From NCBI GenBank assembly GCA_030562195.1, contig CM060199.1:37158338-37222337 (forward strand): a stretch of DNA of 64,000 nucleotides. The letters run 5' to 3'. Each line of letters starts with the position of its first letter. The stretch's first letter is position 1. The notes below the pieces were generated by a model that had not been told where the DNA came from, made no database searches, and saw only the letters and a program-made list of their open reading frames with translations. The DNA comes from Nipponacmea schrenckii (Eukaryota; Mollusca; Gastropoda; Lottiidae). Shown here piece by piece: positions 12,601 to 23,800 of this stretch. A program made the translations under genes and the position numbers.

Positions 12601-15600
12601 ACTGTTTTCAGGAATGTTTTAACATTTTTTGGGGGGAAATAATACATTTTTCTGCAGCACTTATGATATATGAATGAGTGATTGACTGCTTACGACCTAT
12701 GCCATGGTACAAGCTACTACCACTGTCAAATGATTTCTTACTAATTGTGACTGTACATAATAGAAATAAACAATCAGATTTAACCAGTTAACTGTATATT
12801 CTTGTCACACTAATGGAAAATGTTATATTGGGTAATTAATTTGTGATTTGATTTAATGAGCAGCATGTTTTTAATTGATTTATGTCGTATTTATTTCCTA
12901 GACGGCTGTTTTGGTAAGGAACTTGATATGAAATAGAAAAATTAACTTTATATTTTTTATTGCACTCATAACCCTTGACTAGTTGTTAGATTTAGCTTAT
13001 TATTGTTTAGTTAGTTAACAAGGGAGAAAATAATTACTGCTTTTATAATACCCTGTATAAACTTATATCTTGAATAATCTGACCTTTAAGTTGAGATATT
13101 GAACTCCCAAAAATGATATTTAAGCTCTCAAATTTGAGACATATTAAAGGTAGGATATTTAAGCTTTCAATCTCTTGAGATGGCGGGGGTAATGATATGA
13201 AGTTCTCAAAGTTTCTTAAATATGATATAGACATATTGATGCAAAAAGCCTATTTTTAGAGAAAAATCTATACAGGGTATAAAGCATTAATTCCATGATT
13301 TAAAAACTGCATGTGACTTACCAGTAGAATTGTGATTTCCAACTAACAGGTGTGGCCTAGTGTTTGCAGGCTTTGTTTTACCTTCATCTGTTTTGTGCTA
13401 AAATTTCAAGTTATGGGGTAAAAATCTTGTTTTTTAGGGAATAGTTTGATAGAATGAATAACCCTAGATTTTCTTTTACAACTTACTTAGTTTTCTAACG
13501 CTTTTAAGACCTCAGCGAATTTACCACGAGTTTTAGGTATCTGTATTTAGGTGTTCTGATGCTGGTTTAGGGTGTTATAAGAGATGCTCTCCTATAGAAG
13601 CACTGGCCTAGATTACAAGTAGAGACTATGCTATGAATTTCAGTATACATGATTCTGAAATTATCTGCTTCTGGAGAAATTTACTGCTGGTCTTGGACTA
13701 TGCATGAACTTCTATGAGCACTGTTTCATATTTTTGCCACTTTTGGTATTGAGATACATGCTTGAAGATAATGAGATTTTGTAATTGCAAGCTGCTTGTC
13801 CAGACACTGGCACAATCAACAATCCTGATATTCTTTTTTCATTCTAATACATTCTTCTAGATATAGGTTACTGATAGAAGTCAAGCTTTCAATGTGATTT
13901 TCTGATTTCTTTCAAATAGAATAGGTTTCTCAGACAAAATTTGTGCTGCATTTTATCTGTTACAATGCTCTCCAAATTTGTACACCTTTGATGCCCATTT
14001 GCCATTTTTGTTTATTGAAATTGAAAAGTATTTTATATTTTGTCCAATCCAGACTGACTCAAAATTGTCCAAAATCCATCATACTTTTTATATACTAAAA
14101 TTTGGTCTGAAACCATTTCGATTTGAAAATAATTGTACATATACTTTATTTCAGATGGCTGAACCTTTATTTAGTTAATCCTCACATTAGCGCATCATTT
14201 AAACTAGCACATCATTTAAACTAGCACATCATTTATACTAGCACATCATTTAACTAGCACATCATTTAAGCACATCATTTAAACTAGCACATCTATGCTT
14301 AATGATTAAAAAGTAGCACAGTCCTGATAATTTAGTATTTCCTCTATATTATGTAGTTGGATTGCTTCTGTCATAATGTAAATCATTTTGCTGATTTGCT
14401 ATAGATGTCACTCATTACCTCCATAAAATTCCATCTATTACTAAGATGAAGTTTACCTTCAAACATTTCTTAGAAAAGTCAGTTTAAGTCAGTCTTCTAG
14501 ATGTTGATTGAGTGTTTAGTCACATTCTTTTAAATAGATGAGGTTTAAGTTGCAATCGTTGTTTTCAACACGAAACTTGAATAAGGTCTATAGTATTACC
14601 AATGTGGAAGTTTTATCTTTAGTCAATACTATATGTTAGTACCAATGTCATCAACTTCATGGCAGCTTAAGTGAACGTCATTGTTAGCTGTTTTTGTTTT
14701 TTATTGAATTTTTATTAAATTGAAGGAAATTTTTATCCTAGTTTTAGCTTTTAACTCCTTTCCTTATAATTCTAATAGTGAAGGGTTTTCAAGGAATTTT
14801 GTCCCTTTAACTTCTTTCCTAATTATTTATTATGATGAATTGTTTGTATAGAATCTAAATGAAATTAATTAACATGATTTTTATTCAATCAAGTATTTTA
14901 TTAAGTTTATTTTTTTTTATATTATTTATAATATTTATATCACATGTTTATAAGAAAAATGAACTTATTTTTTACAGAGTTTGAGTTTGAAGGATTTGGA
15001 ACTGATATTTGCCGTAGTATGGTTGCTATGAATGATGTATCCTTTAAATCAAATATTGGTCAAATTACTGTTCTGATATCAGTTTATTGTTTAAGAACTT
15101 GATGTTATATTACATTAAGAGGCCTCATTCTCCAAAACTTAACTTTAGAATTCTGATTTTAGGATAAAGTCATCTGATTGGATGATAAATCAATTTTAGT
15201 GTTTGACCTATTAGATAAAATCATCTTATGTGAAGTTTTTTAGAATGAGGCCCCACGACTGTAGCCTTGCAAGGAACTAAATGGCTTCAAATCTAATAAT
15301 TCAGAACTTTGATTGTCAAATTTGATACACTTGTTTTGTGTGGTATGATTAAGACACCCAATCTACTACTTACTGAACTCTTCCATAGAATGATTAGAGA
15401 TTACACTTTTGAGTCTTTTTAACTGGCATCCTGTATCGGAGCCCATATACTGATATCAATTGAATTCTTTAACTAATGTTCAGGGTGATTTGTCTGGTAA
15501 ACTTGGTTATGAAGAATTTAAAGATTTATGGAAAGATTTGAGAAGATGGAAGGTAAGAAAGAATAACTGTCCAAGTGGAATCAGTTTGAGCTTGTTAAAT

Positions 15601-16858
15601 ACAAGCTATTTTTCAATGTGCTATTGTGATGAGCAATTGTATGAAATGGAAACACAACAGTTAAAAAATGTTAAAACATAGCTTGTTTCATCAATAGGAC
15701 CAGTGTTTATTTACTTGTTTATCCATTACAGAAAGTGTTCAAGACCTATGACCGTGATGTTAGTGGTAATTTGAATTCTTATGAACTCAGAAGTGCTCTC
15801 CATTCAGTTGGTAAGTGTTTGTGGTTTAGTTTTACTATGATGGTTTTTATAATAAGTTTACTAATATGGATATTAAAAATACATACATGTATATCACTAC
15901 TTCAGTTACTGCATCACGACCTGGTTCCATAGAAAAGTTATTAGTTTTGTGGACCAAATTATGGTATTTCTCAATGTTTACTTCTGTACTTAAGACAAAT
16001 TCTTATTGTTAGAATTTTTGTGTCACGGAGCCCCGACACAAAAAGCTAATTTTCTATCCATGAACACTAGAAGCTACATAGAAGCTTCTAGAGAGGAATC
16101 ATATGATTACAGGTTAAATATATTAGGCTGGTGATTGTTATCATTCTTAGCTGTTGGTTGCATCATGCAACTTGCATGAATGTTTGGTTCTGTTAAATTA
16201 CATCTGAGGGTTATATTATGTTGTTTATTTCAGGATTTAAATTAAGTAATGGAACTTTCCATTCAGTTGTAATGAGATACAGTAATAGAGAAGGTTTAAT
16301 TGATTTTGGTGACTTTGTTGTTTGTGCCATCAGATTGAAGACAATGCTCAGTAAGACTAATTTTATTGTCTTTTCTTTATATTGTTTTATTTCTTGTATG
16401 AATTGGCCAGAATTAGTGGAAAAATAATTATTTTTATTGCTTTTCTTAATGTAATTAATGAGATTTATCAAAAGTGTTGAGGTAAAAAAAGAAAATTTTG
16501 ATCCAAAGGGGATAATTCAATAATGATAACAATGATTTTTGTTGAGCTACCAAATAATTGGAAATGTATGGGTGTGAATCTTATATATATTGTAGGCCTA
16601 TGATTTTGTAATTTCAAATTTTTCTTTCAGCATCATTCAAGATGGCTGATCCTGAAGGTAAAGGCGTGGCCTTATTTGATGTTGATGGAGTAAGTAAATT
16701 TCATAGTTATATAATTTTGCTTTGGAGAATAATAATAAATATACACAAGGTTTTCATTTATATTTTACCATTTTGTATCATAGCAACTATGTTTAATAAA
16801 GTTCTAATTTAAACTCACGTTTTATTTTCAGTTCATACAGACTACAATGTATTCTTAA
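3683..16858 (+). CDS. Calpain-family cysteine protease with penta-EF-hand domain (5' partial)
   Basis: Calcium-activated cytosolic cysteine protease. Exons: 3683-3935, 4120-4288, 4484-4564, 4899-4999, 5258-5335, 5686-5858, 6213-6376, 6806-7017, 7754-7790, 8697-8738, 9689-9766, 10494-10511, 10895-10939, 12011-12149, 14978-15036, 15484-15552, 15732-15810, 16234-16350, 16631-16689, 16832-16858. They sum in frame to about 666 residues ending at TAA. All three catalytic residues are present: Cys in GDCWLLAA (residue 3 of this fragment), His in GHAYSV (about 159) and Asn in NPWG (about 187). A C2-like domain III follows ([23 protein letters not shown]). Then comes an acidic, Pro-rich linker on short phase-0 exons, and five EF-hand units; EF loops [12 protein letters not shown] and [12 protein letters not shown] look able to bind calcium. 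Its N-terminal exons lie outside the window. It is a classical PEF calpain, but the orthology group (CAPN1/2/8/9-like or calpain A/B) is not decided. The linker exons are less certain than the rest. Confidence 0.94.
4611..4815 (-). mobile_element. SINE family A copy with tRNA-like head
   Basis: Read on the minus strand, a tRNA-like head has an A-box-like TGGCTCACTAAT and, about 30 bp on, a B-box-like GGGTTCAATTTC. The body follows, then the shared block around CTTTATTAGCC..AGGTGCAGAAGAG, and an ATTCATTTCAT tail. This order of pol III boxes, body and simple tail is the usual plan of a tRNA-derived SINE. It lies in the calpain intron between the exons ending at 4564 and starting at 4899. Confidence 0.75.
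5894..6010. mobile_element. MITE-like element, partial copy (GGCCTTATTCT family)
   Basis: Begins GGGGCCTTATTCTTAGAATT and shares internal blocks (CCAGATTTTAAGAAATACAG, then AGTGATTGACCAAT) with the element at 9993-10146. The matching right terminal repeat is not clear, so this copy looks truncated. It lies in a calpain intron. Confidence 0.6.
7534..7686. repeat. Inverted repeat about 150 bp long (foldback or MITE-like)
   Basis: Inner arms at about 7568-7604 and 7622-7657 are reverse complements with about one mismatch (CACAAAGTTTCATCACAC paired with GTGTAATGAAACTTTGTG). Outer arms near 7534-7550 and 7671-7686 also pair but have diverged. The spacer is about 17 bp. It lies in the calpain intron just before exon 7754-7790. 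No other copy was recognised in the window. Confidence 0.8.
9993..10146. mobile_element. MITE-like element with about 25-bp terminal inverted repeats
   Basis: The left end GGACCTGTTTCACAAAATTT is answered at the right end by the complement of GGAGCCTGTTTCACAAAATC. There is no coding capacity. Internal blocks (AGATTTTAAGAAATACAG, TTTAGTGATTGACCAAT) recur at 5894-6010, 15121-15252 and 28621-28780. Target duplications were not resolved. It lies in the calpain intron between linker exons. Confidence 0.8.
12902..12913 (+). CDS. Candidate optional 12-nt micro-exon of the calpain
   Basis: TTATTTCCTAG precedes and GTAAGG follows the 12 bases ACGGCTGTTTTG. The flanking exons end and begin at phase 1, so inclusion keeps the frame and adds four residues (about Asp-Gly-Cys-Phe) between EF-hand 1 and EF-hand 2. 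Skipping it also keeps the frame. Chance splice-site pairs this close together are not rare, so this is only a candidate. Confidence 0.35.
13048..13280. mobile_element. Candidate short element with 12-bp terminal inverted repeats
   Basis: ATACCCTGTATA at 13048-13059 is matched by its exact reverse complement TATACAGGGTAT at 13269-13280. The interior carries diffuse repeated AGATATT and TTTAAGCTCTCAAA-like words. No coding capacity is seen and the target duplication is unclear (possibly TA). It lies in the large calpain intron. Confidence 0.45.
14189..14296. repeat. 17-18 bp tandem array
   Basis: About six imperfect copies of a unit close to ACTAGCACATCATTTAA, with some units shortened. It lies in the calpain intron. 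No function is visible. Confidence 0.9.
15121..15252. mobile_element. MITE-like element (GGCCTCATTCT family)
   Basis: The left end GGCCTCATTCTCCAAAACTT is mirrored at the right end by the complement of GGCCTCATTCTAAAAAACTT. It is about 132 bp long with no coding capacity. The interior contains TTTTAGTG-TTGACC-like blocks shared with 9993-10146. It lies between EF-hand exons of the calpain. Confidence 0.8.
16015..16092. repeat. Two adjacent short hairpins
   Basis: TTTTTGTGTC at 16015-16024 pairs perfectly with GACACAAAAA at 16035-16044 across a 10-nt loop. Just downstream, CTAGAAGC pairs with GCTTCTAG. Both are in a calpain intron. No known function is recognised. Confidence 0.6.
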
Positions 16859-18068
16859 AGATACTTCTTAGTATTTGGACGAACAAACCACATCAAAATT
16901 GGTCAACAGACACCAGAAAAAACTCAAAATCATCTCTTTTTACTGTTTCTATTTTATTATATATTTCATTTTTTTTTGTAATTTTTCACTTATTTCTTAT
17001 GATGCCTTCCATTGGTTGTTATTGGGTAAGCAATACCCTGTATCTTGTAAATTGAGTGTAGAACACGGACGCCTATTTGTATGAAATTGGTATCGCTATT
17101 TGAAACACAGTCTATGCATCACATATTAATTCATTGTTAAATTTATTCTGCCTCCTTATACATCCCTAACAACTGCTGTCTACCTATTGCCATATGCATA
17201 ATTTTAGTTTTAGAATCTCATTATCATTGGTTGTTACTTGCCATGGATACATTGTAAATATTACTATTATAAAGCATTATGTACTTCTCCAACTCTCTGC
17301 TATATTGTGAACTCTTGTTGAATTTATGTTAAATTATATCATTAAAGGTTATCGGTCAGAAATGACATGAATTTGAAGAAATGCACAATTTTCTATCTTT
17401 AAGCTGTTTTCCATAAAATATTACTAGATGTTGTTGTAAAATAGTTGTTATCTTGCCTATAACAGTCTCCTAATGGATTGAATCCAAATTATGTTTCTGT
17501 GAACAAAGGGAAAGAACTCTTGCAGTCATATAATATTGTGATTTAAACTTTGGTTCAAATAGAACAGTATAATATGTAGTTTCATACTAACAATGCAAGT
17601 CAGTAGGGATGTTACACATTATGAAGGATTTTAAACAAGTTCTTTTTGAGATTAATGTTATTATTACTCTATAACTTTGCAATATTCAAGATATAATATA
17701 TTCATATTTATTATTAGTTGTGTTGTCATTAATGTTAATATATTCCTTTTTTTGTAGAGAATTTTAATTTTTAGAAAACCTTGTATTGTGATTGTTATAA
17801 TTAGGTTATTTAACTGGAAAGAAAAGGCTATTTGGGTTTCATTCATTGTTCACAGCACATATTGAAGATATGAAGGAGAAATGTGGGGAATTGCTGTTAA
17901 TTATAACAAGGTGTATTTGAATGAAACCTCCAGTCCATTATTAGAGATATGATGCAACTAATTTGTAGTTTATTGTCATCATTTCTATACTAATGTTATA
18001 TATTCCTGCTTTTGCAGAGACGGTTGGGAAAATTTTCTCAAATTTCAAATCAGTTTAATTGAATAAAC
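16859..18068 (+). other. Calpain 3' UTR and gap to the convergent gene
   Basis: There is no further coding sequence. The region is AT-rich and should hold the calpain 3' UTR. An AATAAA lies at 18062-18067, immediately next to the stop codon of the minus-strand exon at 18069, so the two transcripts may meet or overlap here. Confidence 0.6.
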
Positions 18069-18334
18069 TTAAATGTTATTCTTTTTGTTGTTCCTCCAGA
18101 TATCCCCAAAGGTCACCATCCTTAAGACAACCAAAAGCCCAAGTCCAAAAGCTAGACAAAGTAGTAATGAATTCAGTCTTGCAGCTATCTCAGTTGATTT
18201 AAGACATACATTTTCTAATTGAGATATCACAGGCAAATCAACCTCCCTTAAACAATATCCAGCATGGTATTTGTGGGTGGAGCACGAGATTCCTGTCTGA
18301 AATACAGAACTATTCTTCACAATTGCACCAACAT
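18069..18334 (-). CDS. Alternative terminal exon with transmembrane segment
   Basis: On the minus strand a clear acceptor (TTTGAACCTTTCAG) precedes an open frame of 88 codons including the stop, starting at phase 1. The product has several Cys residues in its first half (ISCSTHKYHAGYC) and then one strongly hydrophobic segment (SLLLCLAFGLGLLVVL) close to a short basic tail. This is the plan of a C-terminal membrane anchor. It can join in phase to donors inside exon 18497-18684 (for example after GATG before GTAATG). It is therefore probably an alternative 3' exon of the gene above it, but a separate gene cannot be excluded. Confidence 0.5.
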
Positions 18335-18433
18335 CTGAAAGGTTCAAATATATTTCATTTGGTAGAAGGAAACATCCAAAATAAGATCAGAAAATAAGCT
18401 TTTCATCATTTTTTTAATATACAAATAGGGGAG

Positions 18434-18492
18434 ATAATCCTATAGTTGGTTTTCTTGAAAGGGTAATCCTATAGTTGGTGTTCTGGAAAGGG
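18434..18492. repeat. Short tandem duplication
   Basis: Two adjacent copies of about 29 bp beginning TAATCCTATAGTTGGT, each running into a GAAAGGG block, with a few differences. It lies just downstream of the stop codon at 18497 on the minus strand. Confidence 0.8.
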
Positions 18493-18496
18493 TGAC

Positions 18497-19647
18497 TTAA
18501 AAGTTGAAGGTTTCTCTGTTGAAGAATTTCTTTGGTGAAACAGACCATTCCATTGCAATATTAGGATTAGTGTCTAATTCTCGACAGTAATGACCAACTA
18601 TTAAGGGTAATTCACCATTACCATCTTTCCAACTTGCATGTTGACTCTTCTCTGCAGGATAAAGATTCAATAAAAACTCTCCACCTGAAATGTATTTGAT
18701 TGTGGTCTAGAACAAAGAAACGTTTTGAGTGTAGTCGTGCAGACTGGACCACATCGGTACCAGGTGCCAAGACTACGATCCTAAGTCTGTCAAAACCATT
18801 TGTGCCTTGCTTACAATTAATTGTGGGGGAACAAAGGTGACGACAACATACGCTCCCATTTCACGCGGGCGTACATTAACAACTTTGGGAACATATTTCT
18901 GTCTTCTGGACCGTAATAGAACTTACCAGATATCATAATACTCGGGTGAAGGTGATCCAACATCAATAGTTTAACGTACATCTTCCTCAGTCGAGATGGA
19001 GATGTGTTTTTTCTCCTCCCGTGACTCTCTTCTATAACTACTTGAATTCTTTGATCCTCTGTTTGTTTGAAATGAACTTTAACGTACTTTATATTCCTCA
19101 TGAGATACGATATTTCTGGATATGTATTCATGTATTCAGGTTTGGCATTGGTACACCTCAGTTTCATGTGCAGGTTAAATTCTTTATTCAAAAACGTATC
19201 CAGAAAACTTGGAAAATGTTTTTTTCTCGGTTCCTTTGGATCATAAATGCCGTTAGTTTTAATTATAGGCTCTTTGGTATCAAAGTGTTCAAAGGGACTT
19301 ATCCAGAATTGCTCAGCGTCTTTGTGAACTCGTGGTCGCTTTCCTTTTGGAAATATATCCTTCATCGAAATTTGTCTTCCGGGTGTTTCTCTCTGTTGTA
19401 ATTTGGAAGAAGGCTCAACACAACAAAGAGCCACGATATTTTCATCCAGCACCGATGGCGACGCGCTGTTTCGCTGAGGCTGAGAAATGATAGGAGCAGC
19501 AGCAAGATCTTCGAGTTCTTCTTCTGAATCAGTATCCTGTTCAACAGGACTAGTTGGTCTGATATTAACTTCAGCTGCAATATCGTTATTGGTGCGATGA
19601 TTCTCAACACCAACGCTATTCCCCATTTGATGAAATTGTTGCAACAA
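18497..19647 (-). CDS. Unrecognised protein gene, large first exon
   Basis: Exon 18852-19647 encodes about 265 residues. It joins in frame through a GTATGT donor to exon 18497-18684, giving about 327 residues (or 320 from the second Met, MGNSVG, at 19626). The N-terminal third is acidic and Ser/Pro-rich (DSEEELEDLAAAP), as in a disordered region. The rest looks folded and is rich in Lys, Arg and aromatic residues (KYVKVHFKQTEDQRIQVVIE, LHPSIMISGKFYYGPEDR, GELPLIVGHYCRELD). If splicing to 18497-18684 does not occur, the first exon itself stops at 18817. The MGN start could allow N-myristoylation, which is inference. I do not recognise a family. It faces RAB3GAP2 head to head across about 1.16 kb. 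Confidence 0.65.
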
Positions 19648-20811
19648 CTACCTTGAATATGTATAATATAAAATTTGGGAGCATTGAATTTGTGACCCTG
19701 CAGCTGGTTGTTATACTAAAGGCTTTATGACGTAAATTAATTATGACTTGACAGGAGAAACCCATGCAGTCTTTTTTTGCGACACCAACCCTCTGGAACT
19801 GGGGATAGAATAAGATAGACTGACTTGATAGGAGCAGAAGCAGTCCCTACCATATAGATGGTACAAAGATGAATTTCAATGATTTATCGTTTCCAAGAAA
19901 TAATAATAATAATAATAATTTATAAGTAAGGCCTGTAGCGCATAGTTACAGAGCATAATATAAAACAAATAACATATAATATATATATACACCTCAATAA
20001 ATTATTCATGTAATTAACTGTTTCTCAATGAAAAATATTTGTCTCAATAGATGGAAATATTTTTCAAATGGGTCTCTTCGTTGAATAGATTAGTTTGAAA
20101 CCAAAATCTGCAGAGGACTGACAATAAAGCAGCTTTTCATCCTGATTTTTTTTTCTTTTTTACAACTACGGGGCTTTATAAAGGAGTTCATTGGTTGTGA
20201 ATAGTATTTAGGCGTATAGGCCTATCAATGTGCATCAGACTAGAGTATGAAATTAATGTTGAAACAATGGCAATGCTTTTTCGTAGAATCAAAGAATGAC
20301 GACTTTATTCAATTAAATAGATTTCTACCAAAATGGTAATATTTTTAACAAAACGTGTAATGTAGCTTTTTTTAAAATAAGGAATTGTAAGATGCTGAAA
20401 TTAAATTAGAGCACTATGGGTTCATGGTTAATGAAACCCAATATATTTCTATATTATATATCATTGACTAAATCCAGGCATTTAAAAAGGGGGGATAACT
20501 CGATAGGGGGTCAAACATATTTCTAATGTTAAGATAATAGTTCAGTGCTTAAAGAATACATAAGTTTAAACTGATTATTTTCTAAATTCGTGATATGCAT
20601 ACAGTTATTTTGATCATAGCACAAGGAGTGTAACTTTTGATGAAAGATTTTATTTTAATAAAAAAATTACTATGATTGTAAATATGCAGACAAGCACTTC
20701 CGTTTTAGTGACGTCACAGAAACCTGTCATGGCTGACGTTGTGGAAGTTGGTTAATGTTTATGTACAATATTTGTTTGTAGTTTGTTCGAGTTTCGTTGT
20801 TGTTCACCAAA
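19648..20811. promoter_or_regulatory. Shared upstream region of the unrecognised gene and RAB3GAP2
   Basis: This is a divergent gap of about 1.16 kb. The RAB3GAP2 side has an exact cAMP-response palindrome TGACGTCA at 20709-20716 and an ETS-type site CACTTCCG at 20695-20702, about 100 bp before the ATG, with no clear TATA box. That combination is typical of housekeeping promoters. An AAT microsatellite lies near 19900-19920. The rest is AT-rich with nothing recognisable. Confidence 0.6.
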
Positions 20812-23800
20812 ATGTCCTGTCAGCTCTCTATTTTGTCGGGGTTTCAAGATATCAAAGCCGTGAGGTCGTACCTGTTCCCGTCACTGAGAGAAACCACGCC
20901 AGAAGTTGAAACAAATGCTGGCTCGACAAATGACGACGAAGGTTTGTTGTTATTGGTTTGAGATAATCTAGATATTGTTGATGTATAAATTGAATTAAAT
21001 TTTCCAATAATCAGAACCCCAGGTTCAACCACTGCAATCCTGCTACAAATGATAATTATACAAAGTGAATGGTTGTGTCTAGTGGGAATGTGACATATCA
21101 TTGTAAAAAAAATTTGCCAAGGCAATAAGATTAAGAATCCTTTTAAGAACATTTAACATTGTTTCAAGAAGCTTTCAATACCAAAACACAAAGCAAAGAA
21201 ACACTTGTATTTGAAATTTTAAGTATCATTATAAGATTGTATTTATTTAGATGATTGGAATAATGACTGGGGATGGACAGAAGAAGAACAAGCTGTACAG
21301 GATGCTGTAGTATCTTTAGAAGGAAACGATGAAGTAGAAGATAATAGTAAACTGAAATGGTTACAAGATTGTTTGATTTCGTTATCGCCAGCAAATGACA
21401 TGATTACTATTGCTAATGAAAGCAGAATGGTGGTTCTTACTCGTATGTATTATTGTTATTTTATTTGACTATTTCTTTTAAATGAGTTTTTGTGTGTGAA
21501 GTTCATTAAGAAGATATCAAATTTAATGTTTAAGAACATGCCTGTCTAATTTGGTAGGCAGGACTCCATTGTAATACCTTTCAAAATTCAATTCAGCTTT
21601 GAAATCTTTTAACCGAGATGCTCTGATAGCTTATCATTGAAAATGATTTTACTTTTCAGAAAAATGGGACCCTAAAAATAATGGTGAAGAGATGGAATCT
21701 AGATATTCTGTTGCTTGGCAATCAACTGCTTCTCCTTCAGAACTTATTACTGCAATATTATGTCTGCCACTGGCTTCTCAAAAACGGTAAGAGACAAAGT
21801 AGAAACCTTTTCTTTACAATCACATCATGTTTAGTGTACGTTTTAATGTCTTTTTCTCATTTCTGATGAGTTAGATAAATGTATAAGTAATAGAACAAAC
21901 TTAACGTATATTTTAGAAGTACTCATGGTGCTCCAGATTGGACGTGTGTTATTGTTGGTTATTCTACTGGTTATGTGAAGATGTTTACTGAGGTTTGACA
22001 CTTTTTTAAATCTGACTCTTGCATACATTAGAAGAAACGTGGGTGTTGCATACAGAAGCTGTTGTTTCTAGTTCATTAATTTGTGTAGTTTGAGAGACTA
22101 GACAACAATATGTTTATTATATAGATGTAAAGGCATAGATCTAACTTAGGTGAATCTGGAGGATGCCAACATGTTTTACTCCCTTGACAGATTTATTCTG
22201 AAAAGGAAATATAGTGCTATAGTGACTAACCTAAGATGATATATTTTTTTTTTCAACTACAGAAAGGAGTACTTTTATTGTCACAGTTGTTACATACAGA
22301 ACCTATACAGAAGATAAAAGCACAAACTTATGAACCAGCAAGATATTTAGGGATGGCTGAACAGGTGTGTATTTGAATATATTTTTTATGTAACTGTCCA
22401 ATGAGCAATGAAGTCATCTCTATTGTCTTTTGTTTATTTAATAGTAGGCTTAGACCTATTAACTCATTAGTCTGTATTTAAATTACATATTACTTTTAAT
22501 CTAGCATGAAGAATTAGTGATATTATACAGAAAAGCAGTCATATCTATAGATGGTTTTAGTTTAATGCAGTCATTAAGAGCTTGTAGGAATCAAGTAGCA
22601 AGAGGTAGGTTTTACATAATAATCTTCTGAATTAAATAACATACACACTACACATACAACTCTTTAATGTAGTCTTGATGGTGCACTGGGTTAGACACTG
22701 TTCACTAACTCAAAAGTTGATTGTCAATTCTTGGCATAAGTCGAAGTACTTTTTGATAAGTTTGCTTCTCCTCATTAGCCCCAACAGGTGTATAAAATTA
22801 ACTCAACACAATTATATGGATAACAATTACTTTAATAAATAACTTGCGACGTTTCGACGAAGGTACTTCCGTCTTTATCAAGCAAAGACGGAAGTACCTT
22901 CGTCGAAACGTTGCAAGTTATTTATTAAAGTAATTGTTATCCATATAATTGTGTTGAGTTAATTATTACCCAGTTACTAAATGCCATTGAAAGGAGGTGT
23001 ATAAAAGTAGAATATAAAACTCTATTTTATTTCTAAACCACGTATTATCTACTTAAACCAATGATATGAAATTTATATGTATATGTATGTATTATAGCTA
23101 CAGCCAGTGGAGGAGAAGCTAACCTACAAGTTCCACCATTAGCCTATAAAAAATGGGGTTTACAAGATCAAGATATTATAAATGATCATGTTAGTTGTGG
23201 TAGGTCTTTATAACTATATTTTATTGAGGCCAACTAAGGTTGATTTAAATCATAATTCTATTGACTACAGAAATTAATGACTCACAATTTTTTCCCAAGA
23301 AATGATGTTGTAATAAGCAAATTATCAAGGTTTAATCTAATAGTTATAGATAGATAAGTTTTAAAAAAGATGTATTCTCTGTTACAGGAATCCAGTCATC
23401 TAATCCATTTGATCAGATGAAAATAGCCTCCTTATTAGGAGGTTATCAAGCCAGTGTTAAAACCAGTCCACCAGCTGCTAATCTATATCTTACAGCAGGT
23501 GTAGGGCCTTATGTTGGTTTCTTCTATGCAATTGAGGTATGGTTAATTGAAGATATTAATGACAATTGGAAATTTGGTGTAATATTTAGTATTGTTACTT
23601 TTTTCACACTAGTATCATGTATTTTTCTTTAAATAATATCTGTACAGTAACCAGTTTTCTACTTTTGGTTAAAATAGAGAAAATTTCTAACTATAATTTC
23701 TATAACCTCATTTAATATATATATTATTTCTTTTCATAGGGAAGTGCTCCACCAATTTTATCTGAGGTTGCTATGGCAATGGCTCACAAGATAAAAAGTG

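Noticed and set aside
19021..19401. 126-codon open frame on plus
   Set aside because: Antisense shadow of the unrecognised minus-strand gene, whose frame is longer and continues through splicing.
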